From contig OZ245840.1 in the NCBI GenBank assembly GCA_965228775.1, positions 5,248,188 through 5,312,187 of the forward strand: a DNA stretch of 64,000 nt, read 5' to 3'. Positions 43,067 to 52,238 of this stretch are shown here, one piece after another. The DNA is from JANQMY01 sp965228775 (GTDB taxonomy: Bacteria > Pseudomonadota > Alphaproteobacteria > JANQMY01). The position numbers and the translations under genes are program-made. The notes below the pieces were generated by a model. It worked only from the letters and a program-made list of their open reading frames with translations, was not told the origin of the DNA and did not search any database. Every line of letters begins with the position of its first letter. The first letter of the stretch is position 1.

Positions 43067-45460
43067 ATGCGTTTCGTAAACAAAGTTTCCACAAGCGCGA
43101 TCGCGCTTCTTTCTGCGTCCGCAACGGCGCCGGCTTTTGCAAGTATCGATGAGATTATTGTCACGGCACAGCTCCGTGAACAGAGCATCTTGGAAGTGCC
43201 AATTGCCGTCACCGCTTATGACGGCGAGTTTTTGCGCGACATAGGGGTCGATGAATTCGATCAATTGTCCGCTTTCGTGCCGGGCTTTGTGGTTCAAGAG
43301 CAGAGCGTTAACAATCCGGGCTTTGTTCTGCGTGGGATCACGTCGGACAGTGGAGCCTCCAACATTGAACCGCGGGTCTCGGTCTTCCAGAACGGAGTCT
43401 CGATTGCACGCTCACGCGGATCCATCGTTCAACTGTTTGATATTGAGCGGGTCGAGGTTCTCAAAGGTCCTCAAGGCACATTGTTTGGCCGCTCCGCACA
43501 GATTGGCGCTGTCAATGTGATCACCAAAAAACCGGAAGATGAATTCGGCGCGGGTGTTCAAGTTGAATTCGGCAATTTCGATCAGCAGTATTACGATGGT
43601 TTCATCAACATCCCTGTCTCGGACAAGGTCGGTTTCAGAGCTGCTGCGGTTTATAACCGGCGCAATGGCTTCATCGACAACAATACTGGGCTTGACCTGA
43701 ATTCAACCGACACGCTGGCAATACGGGGCAGCTTGCGCTTCGAGCCAACCGAGTCCATCACGATCGACATTATCGGGAACTACAGCAAAGACGATCCGTC
43801 CGGGTCTTCTTTCAAGTCAGGCGTGGTACCGGCCCTTGGCGGGAGCACCAATCCCAATGACTTTGCGTCGCTGAACAATTTCGGTGATTTCTTCCCCGGT
43901 GGATTGTCCATCGACCGTGAAATCTACGATGTCACGGCCATCATCAGCGCAGACTTAAGCGACAGCTGGACATTGACCAGCACGACCGGCTACCGTCAGT
44001 TTGACTCTCTCGAAGTCTTCGATCCGGACGGAACCGCCTTCGACATTTTCATCTTTGCGGAAGACGCGGAAGCGGAGCAGGTGAGCACCGATATTCGCTT
44101 CAACTTTGACGACGGCGATCGTCTTCAAGCGTTCTTTGGTGCAGGTATCTTCTTCGAAGAAGGAAGTCAAAGGGTTCCGTTGGGCATCGATTTAGCAACG
44201 ACGGGTGCCTTTTTTGGTTCATTGGCAGCTCAAGGGGATCCGGTTAACGGTGTTGCGCCGTTCGCAGGGAACCCGGCGTTGACCGCTGCTTTCCTCACCG
44301 GCGACCCGGCCGTGCTCAATGCTCTGTTGGCGCTGGGAACGACGCCTCCAGGGCTGACACAGCTCGAAGAGTTTACGAATTTCTCGGACAACACGTCCTA
44401 TGACTTCTTCGGTGAGGTCACATATGAAGTATTGCCGAAAGTCGAATTGACTGTAGGCGGACGATACACTCGTGACGATAAGGAAACGCTGTTCACGTCT
44501 AGCGTTGCAGAGTTCGCACCATTCTCGCCCGGACCGATCCTGGTGGGGGACAGCGGTGGCATCTTGTCATCCGACAGCGATCCGACAGTGGGCAGCACGT
44601 TCGATGGGTTTGCGTGGCGCGCGGTTCTTAACTGGGAATTCCAAGACAACCGCTATGTCTATTTCAACTATTCCCGTGGCCGCCGTCCGGAAGTCATTCA
44701 AGACGATTTCGATCCGAATGGGGCGGGTGGCGTCACTGGCGGGTTTGAAGTGATCCCGGCGGAAACTGTCAATTCCTATGAGATCGGAACCAAAGGCAGC
44801 TATTTCGACAGCAAGCTGACGGTGGAGGCTGCTGCTTACTATTACGGCTATCAGAACTTCCAGACTCAGATCGCGGTTGGCTCCGTCGGCGGCGGTGCGC
44901 CCACTTTCGAATTGATCAATGGCGGTAATGCCGATTCAATCGGAGCAGAGATCGCGCTTGATTATCAGCCTATGGAAGATTTGAATGTCTTCTTCACCTA
45001 TGGCTTCAACCGCGGCCGCTTCGATGAAGTTGACTCCAACGGCAATGAGCAAGAGTTTGGCGGCAACCAGTTCCGCCTGTCGCCGGACCACGCCCTGTCA
45101 GTCGGCTTTAACTACCAACGTAATGTGGGCCCCGGACGGTTATTCATCATCCCGACCTACACGTTCAAGAGCAATGTGTTCTTTGAAGACGCCAATGATG
45201 AAGCCTTCACCGTGGTGGATGGCGGCGGCAATACCGTCTTCGAAGTGCCTGGCGTGAATCAGGAATCCTTCGGCCTCTTAAACCTACGCGGTGGCGTCCG
45301 CCTTCTCGAAGGATCGCTGATCGTCGAAGGGTATGCAGAGAACCTCTTGGACAAAGAGTTTATCGTCGATGCGGGTAATACAGGCGGTTCATTCGGTATT
45401 CCGACATTCATCGCCGGTAACCCTCGTTTCTTCGGCGGCGGTATACGGTACCGCTATTAG
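43067..45460 (+). CDS. TonB-dependent outer-membrane receptor
   Basis: 797 residues. Signal peptide (STSAIALLSASATAPAFA), TonB box region IDEIIVTAQLREQ, plug domain with VPIAVTAYDGEFLRD and VEVLKGPQGTLFGRSAQIGAVNVITKKP, then a 22-strand barrel ending in GGGIRYRY. The barrel imports a scarce nutrient such as an iron chelate, a glycan or another large substrate. Its neighbours (oxygenase, VOC protein) suggest use of an organic compound. A terminator follows. Confidence 0.95.
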   Translation: MRFVNKVSTSAIALLSASATAPAFASIDEIIVTAQLREQSILEVPIAVTAYDGEFLRDIGVDEFDQLSAFVPGFVVQEQSVNNPGFVLRGITSDSGASNIEPRVSVFQNGVSIARSRGSIVQLFDIERVEVLKGPQGTLFGRSAQIGAVNVITKKPEDEFGAGVQVEFGNFDQQYYDGFINIPVSDKVGFRAAAVYNRRNGFIDNNTGLDLNSTDTLAIRGSLRFEPTESITIDIIGNYSKDDPSGSSFKSGVVPALGGSTNPNDFASLNNFGDFFPGGLSIDREIYDVTAIISADLSDSWTLTSTTGYRQFDSLEVFDPDGTAFDIFIFAEDAEAEQVSTDIRFNFDDGDRLQAFFGAGIFFEEGSQRVPLGIDLATTGAFFGSLAAQGDPVNGVAPFAGNPALTAAFLTGDPAVLNALLALGTTPPGLTQLEEFTNFSDNTSYDFFGEVTYEVLPKVELTVGGRYTRDDKETLFTSSVAEFAPFSPGPILVGDSGGILSSDSDPTVGSTFDGFAWRAVLNWEFQDNRYVYFNYSRGRRPEVIQDDFDPNGAGGVTGGFEVIPAETVNSYEIGTKGSYFDSKLTVEAAAYYYGYQNFQTQIAVGSVGGGAPTFELINGGNADSIGAEIALDYQPMEDLNVFFTYGFNRGRFDEVDSNGNEQEFGGNQFRLSPDHALSVGFNYQRNVGPGRLFIIPTYTFKSNVFFEDANDEAFTVVDGGGNTVFEVPGVNQESFGLLNLRGGVRLLEGSLIVEGYAENLLDKEFIVDAGNTGGSFGIPTFIAGNPRFFGGGIRYRY

Positions 45461-45483
45461 AACGACCGGTTAGTCGATTGTGT

Positions 45484-45512
45484 AAGCGCGGGCCCTTGGT
45501 CCGCGCTTTTTT
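45484..45512 (+). terminator. Terminator of the TonB-dependent receptor gene
   Basis: AAGCGCGGgCC-CTT-GGtCCGCGCTT with six T (TTTTTT reached from the stem end). Strong stem and T-tract. Confidence 0.85.
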
Positions 45513-45583
45513 CATGCCTATATGCTCTCCGTAGAACAGGCGAAGCCGAGATCGGACAAAAAGCCTGAGAGATAGAGGGATAG

Positions 45584-45982
45584 ATGGAACGCCGGTTTTT
45601 CCAAATCATCATCGGTCTATTGAGTCTCGTGCCCATCTTGGGCGCTGTTACAGCCTTTGGCCAAGGGGGCGCCTATTTCTTTCCCGCTGGTGCCGAGGTG
45701 CCGGTGGATCTGGACAATCAGTATCGTTACCTCGCGGGCACCTATCTGTCCGTCACCTTCGCCATATGGTGGACACTTGGAAATATCGAGGAACGTGTGG
45801 CCGCCATTCGCATCGTCTGTGCGGGGATTTTTATCGGTGGCCTTGGACGTGTTTGGTCGATGGTCACCGTGGGCATGCCGGACAGTCCAGAATTTGTCGC
45901 GGGCATCGTGATCGAGGTCGTCCTCGTGCCGCTTCTCTTGCTGTGGCAGATGCGTCTGCGCGGAAAGATGGGTGTTACTTAA
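45584..45982 (+). CDS. DUF4345-type membrane protein
   Basis: 132 residues with four membrane segments. FFQIIIGLLSLVPILGAVTAF, LDNQYRYLAGTYLSVTFAIWW and FIGGLGRVWSMVTVGMPD match the DUF4345 pattern. GAGGG precedes the ATG. Function unknown; stands alone. Confidence 0.82.
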   Translation: MERRFFQIIIGLLSLVPILGAVTAFGQGGAYFFPAGAEVPVDLDNQYRYLAGTYLSVTFAIWWTLGNIEERVAAIRIVCAGIFIGGLGRVWSMVTVGMPDSPEFVAGIVIEVVLVPLLLLWQMRLRGKMGVT

Positions 45983-46109
45983 GTCTTCTCGATCAACCCT
46001 ACACCGCTGCTTCCGGGAAAAGTGGTTTGAGTTGTTCGCGACTTACCCAAACATAGGTACCGGAGATGTGAGAGCTGTGCGCAAAAATCTGTCAGAATGT
46101 CACGCGGAT

Positions 46110-47309
46110 CTAAAGGTCGGCTTGGTGAGAGTTCATATTCATATCGTTGAGCAGGTCGTCTACTAATTCTCGATCAATATCCGGCGTCGTGGTGATTTTC
46201 TCGAGTGGGATTGGTAGCATCTTCTTTAAAGGGGGCATTTCGGGAATGTCTTGTCTTTTTCGTCCCCGAAATCGTCCAATAGCGCCCTTAAACTGAAACG
46301 TTCCGCTGATCTGATCGCCACCTTCGTCTTGAATAATGAGAAACTCGGCATCAAGTTCGCCCCTTGCTTCTTCCTCATCTTTTTGCAGTCGTTCTATCGC
46401 GGCTTCGGAGCTATTTTTGTTTTCCAAATCTCTTTTGTCTAAAACTGGAATGAGGGTGACGGCGTGAAAACGTTCAAATGGGATCAAGGGACCTGATCTT
46501 TTGCGTTCCGCCTTGTTGAAGACGGAAGTTTCTGTTACCGAGAATATGTCGTCTAGTTTCTTGTCTTCCGCATTGTCTTCTTCTTCATCGTCTTCAGCTG
46601 CCATTCGGACATACCCCGCTCTCTTAAGTATCAAATTAAGTAGTCGGCCGACCGGTCTGAATATCAAACTGATAATCCATTTGAATATCCGGTATATCAA
46701 AACGAGTGGACTGACTAGCCGAAGAAAAACTTGATACCCGATACTTTTGTATTCGTACCGCGTGTTTGGATCTGCGGATCCAGGTTCTGATCGCTCGTAA
46801 GAATTCTCGGGAACATCGATACACAAAATTCGCGGATCAATGACATGCGAACCGTTTGGCAGAAAATAGACGAGATATTTGCCACAAAGTTTCCCAATTG
46901 CCTCCCGGCAATATTTGTCTAAGCGCACTTCTGATTTCATCCAGTAGTGAATTAGCGCGTAGCTAAGTGCAGGCTTTTTGAGAAGATAGCTGACTGGAAT
47001 ACCATGAGGAATGACACCGTTTGCCTTCAAACGATCGGCGACCTTACTTTTTTCGTCAGCAGTGAGCCACTTTATATTCTTTGCCCAACCTTCCCATCTT
47101 TTGACGGTTGGTCCCCCTAGATCCATCCGCATCATACCCCAACCCCGGGACCACTTGTTATCTGGATAGATCAAATTCAGAACTTTTCTGAATTCGAGAA
47201 TCTCGAATTCTCTTATCGCGACTATGGCATGTGCGATTGTTTTTGCGGCGCGTCTTTCCTTCTTGTCGTCCTTTTCCTTCTGCTTGCCGTTCTTTCCGTT
47301 CGAACTCAT
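46110..47309 (-). CDS. Unrecognised 399-residue protein with a central membrane hairpin
   Basis: The N-terminus is very basic (KQKEKDDKKERRAAK). A middle part (about 200-235, VFLRLVSPLVLIYRIFKWIISLIFRP) can span the membrane once or twice. The rest is acidic and helical (DDEEEDNAEDKKLDD) with a beta-rich end. No known domain was seen. Codon use looks more AT-rich than the flanks, suggesting transfer. Start ATG 47309 follows GGGGAACAGGG; a TTG 15 bases upstream is possible. Stands alone. Confidence 0.7.
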   Translation of the reverse strand: MSSNGKNGKQKEKDDKKERRAAKTIAHAIVAIREFEILEFRKVLNLIYPDNKWSRGWGMMRMDLGGPTVKRWEGWAKNIKWLTADEKSKVADRLKANGVIPHGIPVSYLLKKPALSYALIHYWMKSEVRLDKYCREAIGKLCGKYLVYFLPNGSHVIDPRILCIDVPENSYERSEPGSADPNTRYEYKSIGYQVFLRLVSPLVLIYRIFKWIISLIFRPVGRLLNLILKRAGYVRMAAEDDEEEDNAEDKKLDDIFSVTETSVFNKAERKRSGPLIPFERFHAVTLIPVLDKRDLENKNSSEAAIERLQKDEEEARGELDAEFLIIQDEGGDQISGTFQFKGAIGRFRGRKRQDIPEMPPLKKMLPIPLEKITTTPDIDRELVDDLLNDMNMNSHQADL

Positions 47310-47493
47310 CCCTGTTCCCCGCAAGCCGTCAGATCGCCCCCGCGATTAAAAGTTACACTAATGGTTTTGCATGAAGTGAGACAACCTCAAATGCGTGTTG
47401 GGCGAAATTACACCACAGCATTCCCGTGTCGGCGGTGCTGGCTTTCATGAGGACATTTCGCCTATGCTTGCCAAAAAACCTTTGGAGGAAAAT

Positions 47494-48339
47494 ATGGCCT
47501 TAAGTGTCATGCCCAGCGGTCAAGCATGCGGTGCCACCGTGCGCGGGGTGGATTTGACGAAACCTTTGTCGTCGGAAGAGGTTTCGGACATACGGGCTGC
47601 ATGGCTCAGGCATCATGTGCTCGTGTTTCCGGATCAGCCTATGGATGACGATGATCTAGAGCGCTTCTCCCTGAACTTTGGTCCTTTTGGAGACGATCCG
47701 TTCATTGCGCCGATCGAAGGGCGCCAAAATGTCATCGCCGTGAAGAGAGAAGCCAATGAAGAGGGGCCCATATTTGCGGAGACATGGCACACGGATTGGA
47801 GCTTTCAGGCAGTACCGCCTGCGGGGACGTGCCTGTGCGCGGTGACGATCCCACCTCAGGGGGGTGATACGCTGTTTGTCGATCAGCACCTTGCTCTTCA
47901 GAAAATGCCGGCAACGTTGCGGGAAAAACTGGACGGGAAGCGGGCCATACATTCCGCCGCAGGCGCATATGCGCCGGACGGCTTCTACGGTACCGAGGAT
48001 TCTGCCACCCGCAGCATGGATATCCGTCCGTCGGAAAAGGCGACCGAAACAATGACCCACCTGATCGTCCGGCCACATCCGGAGACGGGGGAGCCCGGCC
48101 TCTTCGGATGCGTTGGCTACATCATTGGGATCGAAGGAATGGAGGACAAAGCAGCTTCGAAATTGCTCGGCGAAATGTATCAATGGCAGACTCGCGAAGA
48201 GTTTCAATTCAGGCACAAATGGCAGGAAAACATGCTGGTCATGTGGGACAACCGCTCCGTGTTGCATTCGGCAAGCGGCGGCTATGAGGGCCATGACCGC
48301 GAACTGCACCGCACCACGATTGCCGACAAGGCAGCATAG
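47494..48339 (+). CDS. TauD/TfdA-family 2-oxoglutarate dioxygenase
   Basis: 281 residues. GATVRGVDLTKPLSSEEVSDIRAAWLRHHVLVFPDQ is a TauD opening. Iron ligands: H and D in ETWHTDWSF and the distal His in NRSVLHSA; the Arg in ELHRTTI binds 2-oxoglutarate. Family members hydroxylate sulfonates, phenoxyacids or other acids. GGAGGAA precedes ATG 47494. It is followed by a DUF169 gene 10 bases on, a probable two-gene operon. Confidence 0.93.
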   Translation: MALSVMPSGQACGATVRGVDLTKPLSSEEVSDIRAAWLRHHVLVFPDQPMDDDDLERFSLNFGPFGDDPFIAPIEGRQNVIAVKREANEEGPIFAETWHTDWSFQAVPPAGTCLCAVTIPPQGGDTLFVDQHLALQKMPATLREKLDGKRAIHSAAGAYAPDGFYGTEDSATRSMDIRPSEKATETMTHLIVRPHPETGEPGLFGCVGYIIGIEGMEDKAASKLLGEMYQWQTREEFQFRHKWQENMLVMWDNRSVLHSASGGYEGHDRELHRTTIADKAA

Positions 48340-48349
48340 GAGAACGCTA

Positions 48350-49150
48350 ATGACGGAACGTGAAAACTGTTGGGGTGATTCCGCAGAATACGACTATGGA
48401 CATATTGTCTCTGAGCTGAACAAGTATTTGCGGTTGCGCGCAACACCCATTGGCATGCGCCGCTACAAAAAGGAAAGCGATTTGGAGGCCATACCGCGCC
48501 TTCGCCGCCCGCCAAAGGGCGAGGTGTTTGCCACGGATCAAATTGTCGGTCAATCCCGATGGATCGGCTACACGATCGGGGTCACCATGGAAAATCTCAT
48601 GGGGTCGCAATGCGGGGCGGTCGTAGGGCTGCACCCGCGCGATGACGAATTCCTCAGTGGCAATCGTTTCAACGGTGTTTGGTACGGCAGTTTGGAAGAC
48701 AGTGCCAAACATCAAGAAGAGATGAGCTGCGCCCCCTACGGCGTCTATGAGGCTTTGGTGACGTCGCCATTGACATCCGGCCGAATAGACAATCCCGACA
48801 TCTGTTTGATCTATGCAACGCCGGGTCAAATGATCACGTTGATCAACGGCCTTCAGTACAAAAACTATAAGAAATACGAATTTACCTGTGTTGGCGAAAG
48901 TGCGTGTGCGGACAGCTGGGGGAAAGCGCTGGCCACAGGGGAGCCTTCTGTGTCGATCCCGTGCTATGCGGAACGCAAATTCGGCGGCGTTCAAGACGAC
49001 GAAATGTTGATCGCGCTTCCGCCGAGCTTTCTGCCTGGCGTGATCGAAGGGCTGGCCGCGCTCAGCAAGAACGGATTACGGTATCCCATTCCCAATCATG
49101 GGTTGGACAAGTCGCCCATGGCCAGTATCGCGCAAAGTTACGGGAGCTAG
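48350..49150 (+). CDS. DUF169 family protein
   Basis: 266 residues. The DUF169 pattern is seen in the start (ELNKYLRLRATPIGMRRYK), the middle (PDICLIYATPGQMITLINGLQYKN) and ADSWGKALATGEPSVSIPC. It has several cysteines (CGAVVG, CAPYG, CVGESACA, IPCYAERK) that might bind metal. The function of the family is not established. AGGAG overlaps the stop of the dioxygenase gene. The pairing suggests a joint role in using one compound. Confidence 0.85.
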   Translation: MTERENCWGDSAEYDYGHIVSELNKYLRLRATPIGMRRYKKESDLEAIPRLRRPPKGEVFATDQIVGQSRWIGYTIGVTMENLMGSQCGAVVGLHPRDDEFLSGNRFNGVWYGSLEDSAKHQEEMSCAPYGVYEALVTSPLTSGRIDNPDICLIYATPGQMITLINGLQYKNYKKYEFTCVGESACADSWGKALATGEPSVSIPCYAERKFGGVQDDEMLIALPPSFLPGVIEGLAALSKNGLRYPIPNHGLDKSPMASIAQSYGS

Positions 49151-49152
49151 GC

Positions 49153-49298
49153 GTTGTTGAAAAAGTCGTCTTGGCCCTTCGAGACGGGCCTGTCGGCCCT
49201 CCTCAGGGTGAGGAAATCCAATAAAAGCCTCATGGTGAGGAGGCGCGATAGCGCCGTCTCGAACCATGGAGAAGCTATGCGGCTACTTTTTCAGTAGC
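49153..49298. repeat. MITE-like long palindrome
   Basis: Nested inverted repeats: TTGAAAAAGT (49157-49166) with ACTTTTTCAG (49285-49294); TTCGAGACGG (49178-49187) with CCGTCTCGAA (49254-49263, perfect); CCTCCTCAGGGTGAGG (49198-49213) with CCTCATGGTGAGGAGG (49228-49243, 13 of 16). The outer ends resemble insertion-sequence termini of the ...TGTTGAAAAAGT type. No coding sequence inside. It fills the gap between two convergent genes. Confidence 0.75.
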
Positions 49299-49301
49299 CT
49301 G

Positions 49302-49691
49302 CTAGTTGCCCCAAGCCGACAGCACAAGGCGGGCGGCTTCGTCGGCGCCCGCTGCCGCTTCGCCGTCGGTCGGTGAGTTGGCGATGCGCTTGATTTCCGG
49401 CTCTAGAAGTGAGCGAACCGTGGATTGAAGCTTGGGGGCGAGCGTCAGTAAGATGGCTTGTTTCAGCTCTTCATCTTGTCCCGCAAAGATCACCATCATA
49501 TGGGGAGCAATCTCCGGACCCGCTTTGGCCAAAACCGGGATCAGCTTCCCGGCGACCGCCCATGTGGGGTCTTTTATCCACGGCAATAGGTCGCCAAGGA
49601 CGTCAGCAAGTGCGGGGTATCCCGCTCGTGCGGCATTCTCGGTGGCGGCGAGATCGTCTTTGTGGCCCGGAACACAATCGCGGAAATCCAT
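49302..49691 (-). CDS. DUF5071-like protein
   Basis: 129 residues. MDFRDCVPGHKDDLAATENA then LADVLGDLLPWIKDPTWAVAGKLIPVLAKAG follows the DUF5071 pattern (IP.DK.D.....LLEWLQD.NWPVA), a helical-repeat fold of unknown function. Start chosen at ATG 49691, where the family begins; a longer frame upstream overlaps the desaturase. The stop codon touches the edge of the MITE-like element, so its last residues may come from the insertion. Confidence 0.75.
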   Translation of the reverse strand: MDFRDCVPGHKDDLAATENAARAGYPALADVLGDLLPWIKDPTWAVAGKLIPVLAKAGPEIAPHMMVIFAGQDEELKQAILLTLAPKLQSTVRSLLEPEIKRIANSPTDGEAAAGADEAARLVLSAWGN

Positions 49692-49759
49692 GGAAAGAGT
49701 ATGCCATGGCGCGTTGCCTGGGCATAGAAGACTCAAAGTGGTTATCTGTTGGACGTCAT

Positions 49760-50734
49760 TCAATCTTCGGTCGAACGTCTTGAAAAAAGAGGCCACAAGA
49801 GTGGCGCAAACATCTCTGCCAGAAAACTTCTAGGCAGTGGGTTTTCCAAAACACCGGCCGGAATTAAGTGGTCCTGATCTGTCGGCGCGGTATACGTGCC
49901 GAACAATTGGTCAAGAAGTGGCGTTAAATTGGCGTAGTTACTATTACCCTTAATCATGTCTGCCATGTGGTGAATGCGATGTACGTGAGGTGTCAAAACC
50001 AGTCTGTGCAGAAAGTGGGGTATGCGGAAATTTGCATTCGAATGGGCGGGAATACCGAACATGGTTACAGCGGCGCCGTGCCAAAGGATGAATTCCAGCG
50101 GTGCGCCGAGCAGCAAAAGCGGTACAAAAGAAAAAATGAAGCGGGCGGCCAAATCCGCCAGATTGTTCCGCGAAGATTTGATCGTGTTCAGACGGTCGGC
50201 CGAATGGTGCACGAAGTGCAGCGGCCATAGGAAGCTCACTTCATGCTCAAGCCGATGCCGCCAGTAGTCGAGAGTTTCGGCCAAAAGAACGGCGGCCGCT
50301 ATTTGTGCTGCCATCGGCAAACCGTGTGGCCAAAAACCGTTCCAAACAGAGTCCGTACCAGGAGTGAAGGCGTATCCGAACAGGGCAAAGATGGGTGTCG
50401 CCATCAACAGACCAAGCCGTTCTCCGAAAGCGGTGGTGAGGGCAGTGTGGCCTATATCCCTTGCGAAAGACGGATCACCGACTGTTCGCCAGTCGTCGCG
50501 GTAGGGCGACATCATTTCCATTGCAAGGCTAAAGATAAAAGCAGCGCTGGTGATTACCAAGAAGGTGAGCGGTGTCAGGCCGCCAAAGGAATATGCAGAC
50601 CAAACATAAGCGGTGCCGGTGGCCAATACTAAGAATGGCCAGCCCAAATAGGCGATAATGAGGTGGGACGCCGGTCCGGGCGTGTCGTGTCTGGTCGCGG
50701 GCGTAACTGTGCCCACGGATGGGTCCATCGGCAT
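49760..50734 (-). CDS. Sterol desaturase/fatty-acid hydroxylase family protein
   Basis: 324 residues with four to five membrane helices. The di-iron histidine clusters are DYWRHRLEHE, LHFVHHSAD and HRIHHM. The family hydroxylates or desaturates lipids in the membrane. Substrate unknown. The N-terminus (about 25 residues before the first helix) is polar. Confidence 0.92.
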   Translation of the reverse strand: MPMDPSVGTVTPATRHDTPGPASHLIIAYLGWPFLVLATGTAYVWSAYSFGGLTPLTFLVITSAAFIFSLAMEMMSPYRDDWRTVGDPSFARDIGHTALTTAFGERLGLLMATPIFALFGYAFTPGTDSVWNGFWPHGLPMAAQIAAAVLLAETLDYWRHRLEHEVSFLWPLHFVHHSADRLNTIKSSRNNLADLAARFIFSFVPLLLLGAPLEFILWHGAAVTMFGIPAHSNANFRIPHFLHRLVLTPHVHRIHHMADMIKGNSNYANLTPLLDQLFGTYTAPTDQDHLIPAGVLENPLPRSFLAEMFAPLLWPLFSRRSTED

Positions 50735-51047
50735 AAGTGCGTAGAACCTGCCCCCATTGTTTCTGACTTATATCGATATGGGGGATGGTGGGGCGTGATG
50801 CAATGCCTGGGGCCGGATAAGCTTGGCTCAATCGTCCGGCGGCTGGCTGCGCGCTGGTACCTGCGGAAGCGGCGCCGCACATAGAAGTAATAGATAAACA
50901 GGCCGCTAATGACAGCCGCCGCGATGTACTGTTCCGTCTCGATGCAATAGATAAATCCGCCAAAGTGCCCCCCGAAAAGCACGGTTGTGCTCTCCACGTG
51001 GCCCCCCATATCTGCACTATGTGGAAAACACGGGGAGAACCTTCTAG
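50735..51047. other. Intergenic region with no accepted gene
   Basis: About 310 bases between divergent genes. A minus-strand frame encodes FIYCIETEQYIAAAVISGLF with one possible membrane helix, but it overlaps the desaturase start by about 100 bases and degenerates, so it is not called. Confidence 0.45.
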
Positions 51048-51671
51048 ATGGCACCATCAGCCACGTTTTGGGACAAGATTGCGGAAAAGTATTCGAAACA
51101 GCCGGTGGCGGACGAAGCGGCCTATCAAAAGAAGCTGGAGATCACGCGCAGCTATTTGCAGCCGGACATGGATGTTCTCGAGATGGGGTGCGGTACCGGG
51201 TCTACCGCCATCGCCCATGCGCCTTATGTGAAGCATATCCGCGCGACGGACATTTCGGAGAACATGCTCGCCATCGCTGAAAAAAAGGCCAAAGCCGCAA
51301 ACATCACCAATATATCGTTCGAGAAGGCCACCGTGGAGGATGTCTCCGCGCCCGATAGTAGTTTGGATGTTGTGATGGCACACAGCCTGCTGCATTTGCT
51401 CGAAGATAAAGAAGCGGCAATTTCCAGAGTCTTCCGGATGCTAAAACCGGGAGGCGTTTTTGTCACCAATACGGTCTGCCTCGGAGACCGCATGTGGTAC
51501 ATGGCACCGTTGCTGCCGGTGATGCGGTTGTTTGGCTTCGCGCCGCTGGTGAAAGTCTTCACGGTAAAGCACATGGTGTCCGCGCTAAAAGAGGGCGGAT
51601 TTGACATAGATCATCAATGGCAGCCGGACAAAAGTATAGGAGTATTCATCGTCGGGAAGAAACCCGTGTAA
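51048..51671 (+). CDS. Class I SAM-dependent methyltransferase
   Basis: 207 residues. Motif I VLEMGCGTGSTAIAHA, motif II IRATDISENMLAIAE, and later VVMAHSLLHLL and MLKPGGVFVTNTV fit a small-molecule methyltransferase of the Methyltransf_11 type. GGGAGAA precedes the ATG. Substrate unknown. The next gene follows 29 bases on. Confidence 0.92.
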   Translation: MAPSATFWDKIAEKYSKQPVADEAAYQKKLEITRSYLQPDMDVLEMGCGTGSTAIAHAPYVKHIRATDISENMLAIAEKKAKAANITNISFEKATVEDVSAPDSSLDVVMAHSLLHLLEDKEAAISRVFRMLKPGGVFVTNTVCLGDRMWYMAPLLPVMRLFGFAPLVKVFTVKHMVSALKEGGFDIDHQWQPDKSIGVFIVGKKPV

Positions 51672-51700
51672 CCTGTATCTGTCCGAAAGAGTTTAGATTT

Positions 51701-52195
51701 GTGCCAGCCACAACGAAGCAAGAGTTGATCGACGTTACCGAGAAAGAATTCGCTAAACTGAACGCGCTGATCGCGGATGTGGAAATGGCAGCAGCGCTCA
51801 TCAAAGATTCGGACGAAACATCTATCAAAGACGTTGTCGCACACCGCGCCCACTGGATTGACCTTTTCTTGGGATGGTACACGGACGGTCAGGCCGGCAA
51901 GGAAGTATTCTTCCCGGCCAAAGGTTATAAGTGGAACGATTTGAAACGTTACAATGCGGACCTGCGGGCCAAACAAAAAGATCTGGACTGGGACAAGGCC
52001 CACAAGATGCTTCAATCCCGCCACAAGAAGCTGCTCAACTTGTTGGGCAAACTTTCTCAAGCCGAACTTTATGGGGCGCCCATGAAAGGCGCGAGGAATG
52101 ATTGGACCACTGGCCGTTGGGCGGAAGCATCCGGTGCCAGTCATTATCGGTCGGCGGCAAAATTCATTCGATCGAGGATCAAGGAACTCAAGTAA
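51701..52195 (+). CDS. ClbS/DfsB family four-helix protein
   Basis: 164 residues, starting at GTG 51701 after GAAAGAG. TTKQELIDVTEKEFAKLNALI, then VVAHRAHWIDLFLGWYTDGQAG, fits ClbS/DfsB (DUF1706), a DinB-like helical bundle. ClbS itself protects against colibactin; most homologues have no known role. Probably co-transcribed with the methyltransferase. Confidence 0.88.
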   Translation: MPATTKQELIDVTEKEFAKLNALIADVEMAAALIKDSDETSIKDVVAHRAHWIDLFLGWYTDGQAGKEVFFPAKGYKWNDLKRYNADLRAKQKDLDWDKAHKMLQSRHKKLLNLLGKLSQAELYGAPMKGARNDWTTGRWAEASGASHYRSAAKFIRSRIKELK

Positions 52196-52238
52196 CGCGA
52201 TGCGTGCCGCCGTTGCAGCGGCACGCAAACCGATCGCC

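Noticed and set aside
50629..51057. Minus-strand frame of 142 codons with one possible membrane helix
   Set aside because: It overlaps the start of the sterol desaturase gene by about 100 bases, its second half is Arg/Pro-rich and unlike protein, and a second frame on the same strand is equally open.
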